A stretch of DNA of 64,000 bases from NCBI GenBank assembly GCA_036381895.1, contig DASVBY010000081.1:62001-126000 (forward strand), written 5' to 3'. The notes under the pieces were generated by a model. The model did no database searches. It saw only the letters and a list, made by a program, of their open reading frames with translations, and was not told the origin of the DNA. The position numbers and the translations under genes are program-made. Origin of the DNA: JACQFZ01 sp036381895 (GTDB taxonomy: Bacteria; Pseudomonadota; Gammaproteobacteria; Acidiferrobacterales; Sulfurifustaceae). Shown in pieces: positions 44,528 to 53,306 of the stretch (within the stretch, counting starts at the first letter, position 1; every line of letters begins with the position of its first letter).

Positions 44528-45325
44528 TTACTTCGACGCAGACGGCCGCAGCGCTTGATCGGGTTCAAGCGGCGAGCTGGCAGACTGCCGGCGCAGATAG
44601 TCCGTCCTGCGCTTCCGCGCGAGCACGATCTGTGTACGCCCGAAAAAGAGGGCCGGGGAGTGCATCTGCCGCGTTATTTCCGAGTTGCGCGTGCGCTGGC
44701 GCGGGTCGGGCTCCTTCATGAGCGCCGAGCGCGTGCACAGATAGCAGAGTGGCCAGAGCAGTGCGCCGATGACAGCGGAGCGGCGATGCTTGTCGGTCGT
44801 CACGCGCTCGATCATCAGACCGTTCGTATGAAGGATGTGCCGTAGCTGCCAGAAAGTGATCGGGTAAATGTGCTCGATCACCCAGTTCTTCTCGAACTCG
44901 CTGCTCGGCCGCTCGGCGAGCGAATAGAAGCCGGTCAACAGAAATCGAAGCCGCGACGCGAAGTTTGCGATATTGGGTGTAGTGACGAGCGCCGTGCCTT
45001 CGGGCCTCAATACCCGACAGATCTCCGCGGCAAATCGGTACTGGTGCTCGAGGTGCTCGATACCTTCCACCGAGATGACCGCGTCAAAGGAATCGTCCGG
45101 GAACGGAAACGCCGCGCTCACGTCGCCGCGGTGGCAGGTGACGCCAGGAACCGAGAAGTTCTCCGGATGCATGTCCATCGCTTCCACCCGGTAGCCGAGC
45201 TTCGCAAGTGCCGAGGAAAGCCGACCGGCGCCCGGAGTGAGTTCGAGTATCCTCTTGTTCGCCGGAACGGACTGTTGAATGAGGCCGAGCGCAACAGATT
45301 CGATGCGGGAGAGATCGGCTGTCAT
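44528..45325 (-). CDS. SAM-dependent class I methyltransferase
   Basis: A 265-aa methyltransferase. The SAM site is ILELTPGAGRLSSALAKLGY, a variant of the usual acidic-GxGxG motif, followed by VEAMDMHP. Then FPFPDDSFDAVISVEGIEHL and ICRVLRPEGTALVTTPN are typical of Ubi/Coq5-like small-molecule or sugar methyltransferases. The C-terminal third is basic. The target is unknown. Base composition is lower in GC than the adjacent matB, suggesting acquisition beside tRNA-Leu. It converges on the tRNA. Confidence 0.85.
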   Translation of the reverse strand: MTADLSRIESVALGLIQQSVPANKRILELTPGAGRLSSALAKLGYRVEAMDMHPENFSVPGVTCHRGDVSAAFPFPDDSFDAVISVEGIEHLEHQYRFAAEICRVLRPEGTALVTTPNIANFASRLRFLLTGFYSLAERPSSEFEKNWVIEHIYPITFWQLRHILHTNGLMIERVTTDKHRRSAVIGALLWPLCYLCTRSALMKEPDPRQRTRNSEITRQMHSPALFFGRTQIVLARKRRTDYLRRQSASSPLEPDQALRPSASK

Positions 45326-45449
45326 CGACTTGAGCGATATCGAGAGACTCGGCTTACGAACGCCCCAGCTCCCGCGCAGAGCAGAACGTCATCTCCGGCG
45401 GCGCTCGCCTTTTGGAAGGCAAACAGGAACTGCTGCGATAGTACAATTC

Positions 45450-45484
45450 GCGCCGGGGAACGCATCGCTTCGTCTCCCCGGCGC
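45450..45484 (-). repeat. GC-rich hairpin downstream of matB
   Basis: GCGCCGGGGA (45450-45459) and TCCCCGGCGC (45475-45484) form a perfect 10-bp stem, 15-nt loop, 30 bp after the malonyl-CoA synthetase stop on the minus strand. No U-tract follows, so termination is only possible, not clear. Confidence 0.4.
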
Positions 45485-45513
45485 CGCGACGAGCCGACTG
45501 CCGAAGCAGCGAT

Positions 45514-47022
45514 TCAGCCATTGCGGTAGCGGTCCCGCAGCACGTTCTTCTGCACTTTGCCCATGGTGTTGCGCGGCAGCTCGTCGACGAAGTACACGCG
45601 CTTCGGCACCTTGTAGTTCGCGATCTGCCCCTTGAGCCGCGTGAGCACCGTCGCCTCGTCGAGCGTGGCGCCGGCCCGCTTCACGACGACGGCGGTGACG
45701 GCCTCGCCGAAATCGGGATGCGGCACGCCGATGACGGCGGACTCGACCACTTCGGGCATCTCGTCGATCAGCGTCTCGATCTCCTTGGGATAGACGTTGT
45801 AGCCGCCGGTGATGACGAGGTCCTTGGAACGGCCGACGATGGTGAGGTAGCCGTTCGCGTCGAACTGGCCCATGTCGCCGGTCCTGAACCAGCCGTCGGC
45901 GGTGAACTCCTCGCGGGTCTTCTCCGGCATGCGCCAGTAGCCCTTGAAGACGTTCGGGCCTCGCACCTGAATGTTGCCGATCGTGCCCGTGGCCACCGGG
46001 CGGTTGTCGTCGTCCACGACGCGCACCTCGACGCCCGGCAGCGGCAGGCCCACCGTGCCCGCCACCCGCTCGCCGTTCAGCGGATTGGAGGTATTCATGT
46101 TGGTTTCGGACATCCCGTAGCGTTCGAGGATCGTGTGTCCGGTGCGGCGGCGGAACTCGGCGAACGTCTCCTTCAGCAGCGGCGCGGAGCCCGAGATGAA
46201 GAGGCGCATGTTGCGGCAGACCTCGGCGTTCAGGTCCGGCTCGGCCAGGAGCCGCGTATAGTAGGTGGGTACTCCCATGAACACGGTCGCGCGCGGCAGG
46301 TGCTGCAGCACCTGCTTCGCGTCGAACTTGCGCAGGAAGATCATCTTCCCGGTGCTGAGGAGCGCGAGGTTGCTCGCGACGAAAAGGCCGTGCACGTGGA
46401 AGATCGGCAGCGCGTGGAGCAGGACGTCCGTCGGCCCGAAGCCCCAGTAGTCGTAGAGGGTGAGCGCGTTCGACGACAGGTTCCCGTGCGTCAGCATCGC
46501 ACCCTTGGATCGGCCGGTGGTACCGGAGGTGTAGAGGAGGGCGGCGAGCTCGTCCGCTTCGACCGGGACCGTCTCGAAATCGGGCGGGGCGGCGCGGCTC
46601 GCCTCGATCAGCGTGCCGCCGCCGTTCTCGTCGAGCGTGTGCACGTGGCGCGCGCCGGCGCCGCGCGCCAGCGGTTCGATCGTGGCGTGCGCGGCCGGGG
46701 TGCAGACGACGAGCCCCGGCTCGGCGTCGCGCAGGAAGTATTCCATTTCGCCGCGCTGGTAGGCGGTGTTGAGCGGGAGATACACGAGGCCGGCGCGCAC
46801 CGCCGCGAGGTAAACGAAGAGCGCTTCCGGCGATTTTTCGACCTGCACGGCGATGCGCTCGCCGCGTTTCAGCCCGAGATCGACGAAGAAGCGGGCGAGC
46901 CGCGCGGTCTCGCGATCGAGGTCGCCGTAAGTGTAGACGCGACCGGACTCGGTCTCGAGACAGGGCCGGTCGGGGGTTCCGGAGGAGCGGGTGGAGAGGA
47001 GGCTGTAGATGTTCGCGTTCAT
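45514..47022 (-). CDS. matB: Malonyl-CoA synthetase
   Basis: A 502-aa adenylate-forming enzyme making malonyl-CoA from malonate, ATP and CoA. ALLYTSGTTGRSKGAMLTHG is the P-loop, ERYGMSETNMNTSNP the A5 motif and DGWFRTGDMGQFD the A7 region. The C-terminal lysine lies in PRNTMGKVQKNVLR. The MSETNMNTSNP form, with an Arg-rich substrate pocket nearby, is typical of MatB. No malonyl-CoA decarboxylase or malonate carrier is next to it, although the damaged MFS gene upstream could once have been the transporter. Confidence 0.9.
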   Translation of the reverse strand: MNANIYSLLSTRSSGTPDRPCLETESGRVYTYGDLDRETARLARFFVDLGLKRGERIAVQVEKSPEALFVYLAAVRAGLVYLPLNTAYQRGEMEYFLRDAEPGLVVCTPAAHATIEPLARGAGARHVHTLDENGGGTLIEASRAAPPDFETVPVEADELAALLYTSGTTGRSKGAMLTHGNLSSNALTLYDYWGFGPTDVLLHALPIFHVHGLFVASNLALLSTGKMIFLRKFDAKQVLQHLPRATVFMGVPTYYTRLLAEPDLNAEVCRNMRLFISGSAPLLKETFAEFRRRTGHTILERYGMSETNMNTSNPLNGERVAGTVGLPLPGVEVRVVDDDNRPVATGTIGNIQVRGPNVFKGYWRMPEKTREEFTADGWFRTGDMGQFDANGYLTIVGRSKDLVITGGYNVYPKEIETLIDEMPEVVESAVIGVPHPDFGEAVTAVVVKRAGATLDEATVLTRLKGQIANYKVPKRVYFVDELPRNTMGKVQKNVLRDRYRNG

Positions 47023-47065
47023 GGCCCCCGCACTTTAGCCGAGATATTTCGGCGCCGACAAGCCG

Positions 47066-47672
47066 TTACTCGGCGGGCGTACGGCGGGTGCGGCGGCGGT
47101 TGAAGAGGTCGATCAGCCGCGCGTACGGGAAGGCGAAGAGATCCCGGGTGCCGGCGACGCTCGAGACGCGGTCGATCGCACGCCGTACCTGCGCATGGAA
47201 CTCCGGTAAGACCGTCCCCTTCTCGACTTCGCCCTGCTCGTGGATCGTGACCGGCCGGTGCAGCGAATACAGACCGAAGATGAAGGCGAGCAGGAAAACG
47301 AAGTCGAGGCCGGTCAGCGTTACAGGAGTGTATTCCGCGGCAATGCCGAAGAGGCGCGACGCCCAATGGAGCGTGAACGTCGGCTCCTCGCCCTCGAACA
47401 GGGTCGCTGCGCCGCCGCCGAGGATCGGCGCGATCGTGGCCGCGACGCCCGGGGTGAAGGCGTTGATGCGAGGTACGCGGGGTGGCCTTGCGCGCGGCGC
47501 GAGCTTCATCGCCAGATTGCCGGTACAGAGCTGCACGCCGGCGGTGGACATCCCGGCGAGCACGTAGATGAAGACGAGCGCGACGATCGTGAACGCGGGC
47601 CAGTCGCCGAATGACGTGAGCGGCCAGAGCAGGAAGGTGAGGATGAAGAGGGGCCCGGCCTCGGCGTTCGAG
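47066..47672 (-). pseudogene. MFS transporter remnant (C-terminal part only)
   Basis: About 200 residues survive of a major-facilitator transporter. Membrane segments LFILTFLLWPLTSFGDWPAF, TIVALVFIYVLAGMSTAGVQ and LDFVFLLAFIFGLYSLHRPV correspond to the second half of the 12-helix fold. The N-terminal half is missing upstream. A conserved loop is garbled to LAPRARPPRVPRINAF; the alternative frame restores residues resembling HPAYLAS, suggesting two compensating indels. Probably nonfunctional. It lies directly upstream of matB on the same strand. Confidence 0.6.
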
Positions 47673-47753
47673 CATGGTTCGTCGTATTGCCGGCACCGCG
47701 CGCGGGCGCGTGTTCCCAAAAGGACGCGTGCGGCGCCCTCGCTTCGCAGCGGA

Positions 47754-48854
47754 TCAGGCCACCGCGTCGGCGCGGCCGGCCGCGGTCCGGTCGGCCCCGG
47801 CGTCGTAGAGCGCGAGCGCCGCTTCGACGGCTTCTTCCTCAGGAACGTCCGCCACGAACGAGTCGCGGTGCGTGCAGTTGTCGTGCAGGGTGTTGCGGCC
47901 GCACACCGGGCAATCCAGCCGCCAGGACACGAGCGGCCGGTGCCGCGCGCGCGTGAACGGGCCGCCGTTGATCAGGTTGCCGCACCAGAAGATGCCGACC
48001 GTAGCGGCGCCGACGGCGGCGGCGAGGTGCAGCGGCCCGGAGTCGTTCGCAACGACGAGGCGGCTCGCGGCGAGGAGTGCGGCGAGTGCGCCGAGGCTGA
48101 GGCGGTCGCAGACGTCGAGCGCCGGCGCGTCGAGCCGCGCGCGCAAGCGCCGCGCGAGCTCGCGCTCCGGACCGGTGCCGATGACGGCGATGCGGGCGCC
48201 GCGCGCCGCGAGCGCGCGCCCGACCGCGGCGAACTTCTCGGGCGGCCAGCGTCGCCGCGGGTCGGTCGCGCCCGGGTGCAGTACGACGAGCGGTGCGTTT
48301 GGATCGAGGCCGAGCTGTGCGAGCTCTGCGCGATCGGCCTCGGTCACGGCGATCGCGGGTTCGAGCGTCAGGGGGCGCGCGCCGACGAGCGCCACGACTT
48401 CGAGGTAGCGTGCGACTTCGGGCTGGAAATAGATATAGGGAATCGCGGCGTCGAGGGGCGCCGCGTCCGGCGTCCGCAGGCCGGCGGTATAGCGCGCGCC
48501 CAGGCGGCGGGTGAACGGATTCGAGTAGCGGCCGCCGCCGTGCAGTTGCAACGCGAGGTCGAAGCGTTCGGCCTGCATGGCGTCGAAGAAGCGCTCCTCG
48601 GCCTCGGAATCGACCGGATCGCCGGGCTCGGCGCTCACACCGACATAGGGGGGCACGACCACCACGCGATCCACGGGACCCGGGCGGCCGGTCAGGAACT
48701 CCGCGTGCCAGCGCTTGCCGAGCAGCACGATTTCGGCGTCGGGGTAGGCGTTTCGGAGCGCCGCGAGCGCCGGCACGGCGAAGCAGTAGTCGCCGATGCC
48801 GTTCGCGCGCACGACCGCTATTCGGCGGACAGCCTCAAGCCGCTTTGCGGGCAT
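47754..48854 (-). CDS. Glycosyltransferase family 9 (heptosyltransferase-like)
   Basis: A 366-aa GT-B enzyme of the ADP-heptose:LPS heptosyltransferase family. The N-terminus has VRANGIGDYCFAVPALAALR; the donor-site region has VVLHPGATDPRRRWPPEKF and VVANDSGPLHLAAAVGAATV. The C-terminus carries a cysteine motif, CPVCGRNTLHDNCTHRD, also seen in modified form in two other GT9 proteins of this cluster. The start ATG 48854 lies inside the end of the next upstream GT9 gene (37-nt overlap). Acceptor unknown. Confidence 0.88.
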   Translation of the reverse strand: MPAKRLEAVRRIAVVRANGIGDYCFAVPALAALRNAYPDAEIVLLGKRWHAEFLTGRPGPVDRVVVVPPYVGVSAEPGDPVDSEAEERFFDAMQAERFDLALQLHGGGRYSNPFTRRLGARYTAGLRTPDAAPLDAAIPYIYFQPEVARYLEVVALVGARPLTLEPAIAVTEADRAELAQLGLDPNAPLVVLHPGATDPRRRWPPEKFAAVGRALAARGARIAVIGTGPERELARRLRARLDAPALDVCDRLSLGALAALLAASRLVVANDSGPLHLAAAVGAATVGIFWCGNLINGGPFTRARHRPLVSWRLDCPVCGRNTLHDNCTHRDSFVADVPEEEAVEAALALYDAGADRTAAGRADAVA

Positions 48855-49903
48855 GCGGCGAGCTCCGAGACGTGGCCGGTACGCGCGCCGAGGAGCCGCT
48901 CCGCGGCTGCCAGGACCTGTTCCACCGATACCAGCGCGTCGTCCTGCGGCGCGTCCGGCTCGAGTGCGGCGAACGGTCCCTGAACCGGCGGACCGTAGCG
49001 GTCGGTGCCGCCCCGGCGATAGATGGCGACTGTCGGCGTTCCGAGCGCGTAGCCGATGTGCGCCGGGCCGCTGTCGTTCGTGACGAGGAGATCGAGCTGC
49101 GCGATCACCGCGCCGAGGGTGGCGAGCCCGGTGCGGCCGGCGATGCTGTGAGCCTGCGGGCCGATCGCCCGTGCGAGCGCCGCCGCCTCGACCGCTTCGC
49201 TCCGGCTGCCGATGACGACGGCGCCGCCGCCGCGGTGCAGCAGCGCGCGTGCGACTTGCGCGAAATGCGCGAGCGGCCAGCGCCGGTGCGGATCGTGCGA
49301 GCCCGCGTGCACGCCGATGCGCGGACGCGGCAGCCCGTGGAGGAGCAGTTCGGCGTTGCGGCGATCGGCCGTCATCAGCGGATAGACGAGCTCCTCGCCC
49401 TGCGGTGCGGCGCCGATGTGGCGCACGAGCGCGAGCAGCCGCAGGCTCTCGCGCCCGCAGGTGGGCCAGGGCAGCGCCGCATCGAGCAGACTCGCGTCGT
49501 CTTCCGGGCGCACGAAACCTGCGGTCGCGCGCGCGCCGAGGAGCAGCGTGAACGGATTCGCGTAGACGCCGGAGCCATGAAGCTGGATCGCGAGATCGAA
49601 GCGCTCCTGCTGCATCTCCCGCAGGAACGCGAGTGCCGTTCCGGACTCGAAGAGCTGCTGCGCGACGCCGGGAAAGCCCGGAAACGGCGCGAAGCGGTCG
49701 ACGTACGGGAGCCGCAGCACCAGCTCGCGCAGCGCGGGCAGCGTGATCAGTACGATCTCGGCGGCCGGCAGCGCGGCGCGCAGCGCCCGCAGGGCCGGCG
49801 TCGCGCATACGAAATCCCCGAGCCGCGGGGCGCGCACGACCGCGACTTTGCGCAGCGCCGGCAGCCGCTCGAGCAGATTCCTCCCGTGTCCTGCGGCGCC
49901 CAT
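48818..49903 (-). CDS. Glycosyltransferase family 9 (heptosyltransferase-like)
   Basis: A 361-aa GT9 protein: VVRAPRLGDFVCATPALRAL at the N-terminus, HAGSHDPHRRWPLAHFAQVA and LLVTNDSGPAHIGYALGTPT in the nucleotide-sugar half. Unlike the three other GT9 proteins in the cluster it lacks the C-terminal cysteine motif. Its ATG overlaps the upstream GT2 stop (TCA/CAT at 49901-49905) and it overlaps the following GT9 gene, so the three genes form one translationally coupled unit. Confidence 0.88.
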   Translation of the reverse strand: MGAAGHGRNLLERLPALRKVAVVRAPRLGDFVCATPALRALRAALPAAEIVLITLPALRELVLRLPYVDRFAPFPGFPGVAQQLFESGTALAFLREMQQERFDLAIQLHGSGVYANPFTLLLGARATAGFVRPEDDASLLDAALPWPTCGRESLRLLALVRHIGAAPQGEELVYPLMTADRRNAELLLHGLPRPRIGVHAGSHDPHRRWPLAHFAQVARALLHRGGGAVVIGSRSEAVEAAALARAIGPQAHSIAGRTGLATLGAVIAQLDLLVTNDSGPAHIGYALGTPTVAIYRRGGTDRYGPPVQGPFAALEPDAPQDDALVSVEQVLAAAERLLGARTGHVSELAACPQSGLRLSAE

Positions 49904-50748
49904 CAGGCGGCGCTCTCGGAGCCGAGCGCCGCGGCGAGCTCGGGCAGGAGCGCGAGCGCGTGCCCGTCCACGCGGCCTTTGGCGTTGAGCACGGTCGATG
50001 GCTCCTCGGCGTGATAGGTGCCCGAGGGCATCATGGCGCAGCCGCCGGCACGGCGCATGAGCAGGTTCTGCACCAGCACCTCTTCGCCCGAGTGGTAGCG
50101 CGGCAGCCGCGGCCAGAAGGAGAAGCCGCCGACCTCGAGCAGACGTGTGCGGTCGTAGAGCACGCAGGACGCGACCCAGGCGACCTTGTACAGCCGCGGC
50201 GTGCGCGGTGCGTGACGTGCGGTGGCGTGCCACAGGTTGGCGGCGCGGTGCAGATGGCGCCGGCGCTCCCATTCCGCCGAGCCGGGCTCGAGCGCTTCGG
50301 GGCGCACCGGTCCGTCCCAGAAGTCGACGTGCTGCTGCCCGGGGCGCACGTCGTCGCGGAAGGAGAGCCCCGCGGGGAAGGCGCCGATGAAGCCGCAGCG
50401 CTCGCGCCGATGCGCCGCGACGAGCGCCGCGAGCACCCACGGCTCCATCAGCACGTCGTCGTCGAGGTAGAGCACGAGCGGCGCCGTCGCGCGCGCGAGC
50501 AGGAACTCGCGCTGCTCCGCGATGCCGAGGCGCGTCGGGCGGTGGTGCCACTCGACCGCGTGCCCGGTGCGGGCCTCGATCACGCGCGCGAGCGCCGCGA
50601 GCGAGGGCAGCTGCGCGAGCGGCTGTGCGTTCTGGTCGGCGACGACGAGCCGCAAATCGGTGTAGGACTGCAGTGCCAGGCCCGCGAGCGTGAGCGTCAG
50701 CGCATACGGCCGGTCGCAGGTCGGCAGCAGCACGTCAACATGGGCCAT
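49903..50748 (-). CDS. Glycosyltransferase family 2
   Basis: A 281-aa GT-A enzyme. VDVLLPTCDRPYALTLTLAG opens the nucleotide-binding fold, APLVLYLDDDVLMEPWVL contains the DXD metal site and GEEVLVQNLLMRRAGG is the candidate catalytic ED region. It resembles the product of the neighbouring GT2 gene throughout (DDVRPG/FWDGP against DDVRPH/PWDGP), indicating a tandem duplication. Sugar donor unknown. It overlaps both neighbours by a few bases. Confidence 0.87.
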   Translation of the reverse strand: MAHVDVLLPTCDRPYALTLTLAGLALQSYTDLRLVVADQNAQPLAQLPSLAALARVIEARTGHAVEWHHRPTRLGIAEQREFLLARATAPLVLYLDDDVLMEPWVLAALVAAHRRERCGFIGAFPAGLSFRDDVRPGQQHVDFWDGPVRPEALEPGSAEWERRRHLHRAANLWHATARHAPRTPRLYKVAWVASCVLYDRTRLLEVGGFSFWPRLPRYHSGEEVLVQNLLMRRAGGCAMMPSGTYHAEEPSTVLNAKGRVDGHALALLPELAAALGSESAA

Positions 50749-51565
50749 GCAGCGTCCCCCGGTCGAGCCCGAGCACGTGCGGCGCGTCGATCCGCCGGTC
50801 GGCCACGGTCGTCGGCAGCTCCTGGTGATACACGCCGGACGGCAGGATGCCGCCGCCGCCGTAGCGCGCCATCACGCGCAGCTGCGCGAGCACGTCTTCG
50901 CCGCAGTGGGCCGGCGGCAGCTCGCGCCAGAAGCCGAAGCCGCCGGCGGCGCGCAGCTTCGCGGTGTCGTACATAACGCAGCCGCCGATCCAGGCGATGC
51001 GGTAGGCAAGGTAGCGGCCCGGCGGAAGCGCGAGCCGCTGCTGTACGTGGTAGAGATTGGCCGCGTTGTGCAGCCGGTGGCGCTCCCAGGCGCGCGTCCC
51101 CGGCGCCACGGCCTCCGGCGCGATCGGGCCGTCCCACGGCTCGATCGCCTGCTCGTGCGGCCGCACGTCGTCGACGTAGCTCAGACCGATGACCGCCTGG
51201 CCGAGGAAGCCGCAGCGCTCGCGCTCCATGGCGTGCACGAGGAGCGCGAGCACGTCGGGCTCGAGGATCAGGTCGTCGTCGAGGAACAGCACGCAGGGCG
51301 CCTGCGCCCGATCGAGCAGGAACTGGCGGTGCTCGGCGAGACCGCGGCGCGGAAGGTGGCGGTGAATCTCGAGCGGGTGGCCGTGCGTACGCAGCACGCG
51401 CAGTGCGGCGCGCACCTCATCGGCGTCGAAGGCGCTCTCGTCGCTCTGGTCGGAGACGACCAGGCGAAAGTCGCGGAACGTCTGTGCGCACAGGCTCGTC
51501 AGCAGCACCGCCAGGGCCGCGGGACGCCGGTACGTAGCGACGAGAACGTCGACTCGGTTGGTCAT
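50735..51565 (-). CDS. Glycosyltransferase family 2
   Basis: A 276-aa GT-A enzyme, paralogous to the preceding one. VDVLVATYRRPAALAVLLTS, APCVLFLDDDLILEPDVLAL (DXD) and HCGEDVLAQLRVMARYGG are visible. The ATG at 51565 lies 11 bp after the hldE stop; the longer reading frame through hldE is rejected. The domain covers nearly the whole protein, with no membrane segments, so it is likely a cytoplasmic transferase acting in sequence with the GT9 enzymes. Confidence 0.87.
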   Translation of the reverse strand: MTNRVDVLVATYRRPAALAVLLTSLCAQTFRDFRLVVSDQSDESAFDADEVRAALRVLRTHGHPLEIHRHLPRRGLAEHRQFLLDRAQAPCVLFLDDDLILEPDVLALLVHAMERERCGFLGQAVIGLSYVDDVRPHEQAIEPWDGPIAPEAVAPGTRAWERHRLHNAANLYHVQQRLALPPGRYLAYRIAWIGGCVMYDTAKLRAAGGFGFWRELPPAHCGEDVLAQLRVMARYGGGGILPSGVYHQELPTTVADRRIDAPHVLGLDRGTLHGPC

Positions 51566-51576
51566 GCCGTCGCCGC

Positions 51577-53040
51577 TCACGCCACGCCACGAATGCGGTC
51601 GATCAGATGGGTGGTGGAGCGATCCTCGACCAGCGGCAGGATGCAGATCGCGCCGCCGAGGCTCTCGACCAGGCCGGCTTCGGGCAGGGTGTCGCGGGTG
51701 TAGTCGCCGCCCTTGACATACAGGTCCGGCCGGATGCGCGCGATGATATCGCGCGGGGAATCGTCGTCGAAGGCGATCACATAATCGACGTAGCTCAAAG
51801 CGGCGAGCACCTTGACGCGGTCCTCGAGCGTATTGATCGGCCGCGCGGGACCCTTCAGGCGGCGCACGCTGGCGTCGGCGTTGACGCCGACGACCAGCAG
51901 GTCGCCCAGCGCCTTGGCGCGGTTGAGGAGCGTCACGTGCCCGCGGTGAAGGATGTCGAAGCAGCCGTTGGTGAAGACGATGCGCGCACCGCCGGTGCGC
52001 GCCGCGTGAACGCGCTCGGCGAGCGCGTCGAGATCGTCGAGGCGCTTGTCGCCGCCCGCGATGACCCGATGCAGCTCCTGCGCGGTGCAGACTGCGGTCC
52101 CGTCCTTGCCGACGACGACCGCAGCCGCGGCCGAGGCGAGCTCGGCCGCTTCCGGTGTCTCGGCGCCGGCGGCGAGCGCCAGCCCGAGCGCGGCGGCGAA
52201 CGTATCGCCGCTGCCGGTGGCGCGCGAGGTACGGGCGGGCCGCGCGTAGGTGCGGTAGGGGGTGCGGCCGTGCTGCAGCATCACGGCGCCGTCGCGATCG
52301 AGCGTGACGGCGACGATGTCCGCACCGGCAGCGGCAAGGAGCTTCTCGGCATGGGCCTGCACCCATTCGGCGCGTCCGGCCGGATCCTCGGCGCCGCCGA
52401 CGCCGAGCAGCCGCCGGGCTTCCTCGTAGCTCGGCTTGACGGCGCTCGGTCGTGCCGGCGCGAGGCGCTCGAGCGCGCGTCCGTCGGCGACGACGACCGG
52501 ACGCGGGCGCCGCGCGCGGCCGGCGAGCGCGGCGATGACGCTCGCATTGACGCTGCCGTAACCGTAGTCGGAGACGACGAGCACGTCGCTCGCGGCGAGC
52601 GCCGCGCGCACGTGCTCGCACAGCAGTGCTTCGAGCGCCGGGACGGCGGGAGCGCGCCGGCCCTGGTCGAAGCGCGCGATGATCTGCGCGTCGCCGACGA
52701 GCCGCTGCTTGCACACCGTGCGCCAGCCCGGCACCGCGACGAGCGCGGTCGCATCCACGCCCGCGCGATCGAGCGCACCGCGCAGGCGCGCGGCTTCGAC
52801 GTCGTCGCCTACGAATCCGATCAGCGCCGCGCGCGCGCCGAGCGCCGCCAGATTGCAGGCGACGTTCGCGGCGCCGCCCGCGGCATCGTGCACGCGCTGC
52901 ACCTGCACCAGTGGAACGGGTGCCTCGCGACAGAGCCGCTCGACGCGGCCGTGGAGATAGACGTCGAGAAGCGGATCACCAACGACTGCCGCGCGCAGTC
53001 CATTGAACGCGTCGGCCAGTCGCGCGAGATCGAGCTGCAT
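51577..53040 (-). CDS. hldE: Bifunctional heptose-7-phosphate kinase / heptose-1-phosphate adenylyltransferase
   Basis: A 487-aa enzyme activating D-glycero-D-manno-heptose. The N-terminal PfkB kinase (about 1-320) has AAGGAANVACNLAALGA and the ATP/anion-hole RATGSGDTFAAALGLALAAG. The C-terminal nucleotidyltransferase (about 350-487) has TNGCFDILHRGHVTLLNRAK and VKGGDYTRDTLPEA. The start MQLDLARLADAF has GAGGGA about 9 nt upstream. It heads the minus-strand arm of the glycan cluster and provides ADP-heptose for the GT9 enzymes. No gmhA or hldD is in the window. Confidence 0.93.
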   Translation of the reverse strand: MQLDLARLADAFNGLRAAVVGDPLLDVYLHGRVERLCREAPVPLVQVQRVHDAAGGAANVACNLAALGARAALIGFVGDDVEAARLRGALDRAGVDATALVAVPGWRTVCKQRLVGDAQIIARFDQGRRAPAVPALEALLCEHVRAALAASDVLVVSDYGYGSVNASVIAALAGRARRPRPVVVADGRALERLAPARPSAVKPSYEEARRLLGVGGAEDPAGRAEWVQAHAEKLLAAAGADIVAVTLDRDGAVMLQHGRTPYRTYARPARTSRATGSGDTFAAALGLALAAGAETPEAAELASAAAAVVVGKDGTAVCTAQELHRVIAGGDKRLDDLDALAERVHAARTGGARIVFTNGCFDILHRGHVTLLNRAKALGDLLVVGVNADASVRRLKGPARPINTLEDRVKVLAALSYVDYVIAFDDDSPRDIIARIRPDLYVKGGDYTRDTLPEAGLVESLGGAICILPLVEDRSTTHLIDRIRGVA

Positions 53041-53123
53041 TTTCTGGTCCCTCAGAAACGACTCCGGCGCGCAGGCGCAGCGGCAGAGTACCAAACGCTG
53101 CCCGATTAATCACCACGCGAGGA

Positions 53124-53140
53124 GCGCGCTTTAAGCGCGC
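53124..53140. repeat. Palindrome in the divergent hldE / GT4 promoter region
   Basis: GCGCGCTT-T-AAGCGCGC, 8-bp perfect arms around one T, about midway in the 266-bp gap between the divergent arms. It is nested in a longer imperfect dyad (CCACGCG...CGCGTGG, 53113-53144). A candidate operator controlling both arms, or chance in GC-rich DNA. Confidence 0.4.
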
Positions 53141-53306
53141 GTGGTCGTGTCGCGCAGCGCCGACATTGTCGCCGGACGCGCACGCTGCTGCGCATCGGTC
53201 AGTAGTATTGCTGATTGCTCCATCACCGCCATTTCGCGCAACAATTCGGGTCTCGCAACGCGCGCCGCAACCCGCCGCAGGCGCGCCTCTTCAGGGAACG
53301 CGCTCC

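Noticed and set aside
53173..53186. TTGTCGCCGGACGC in the hldE/GT4 gap as another site of the same regulator
   Set aside because: The right half is CGCGCA-like rather than CGACAA, so the dyad is broken.
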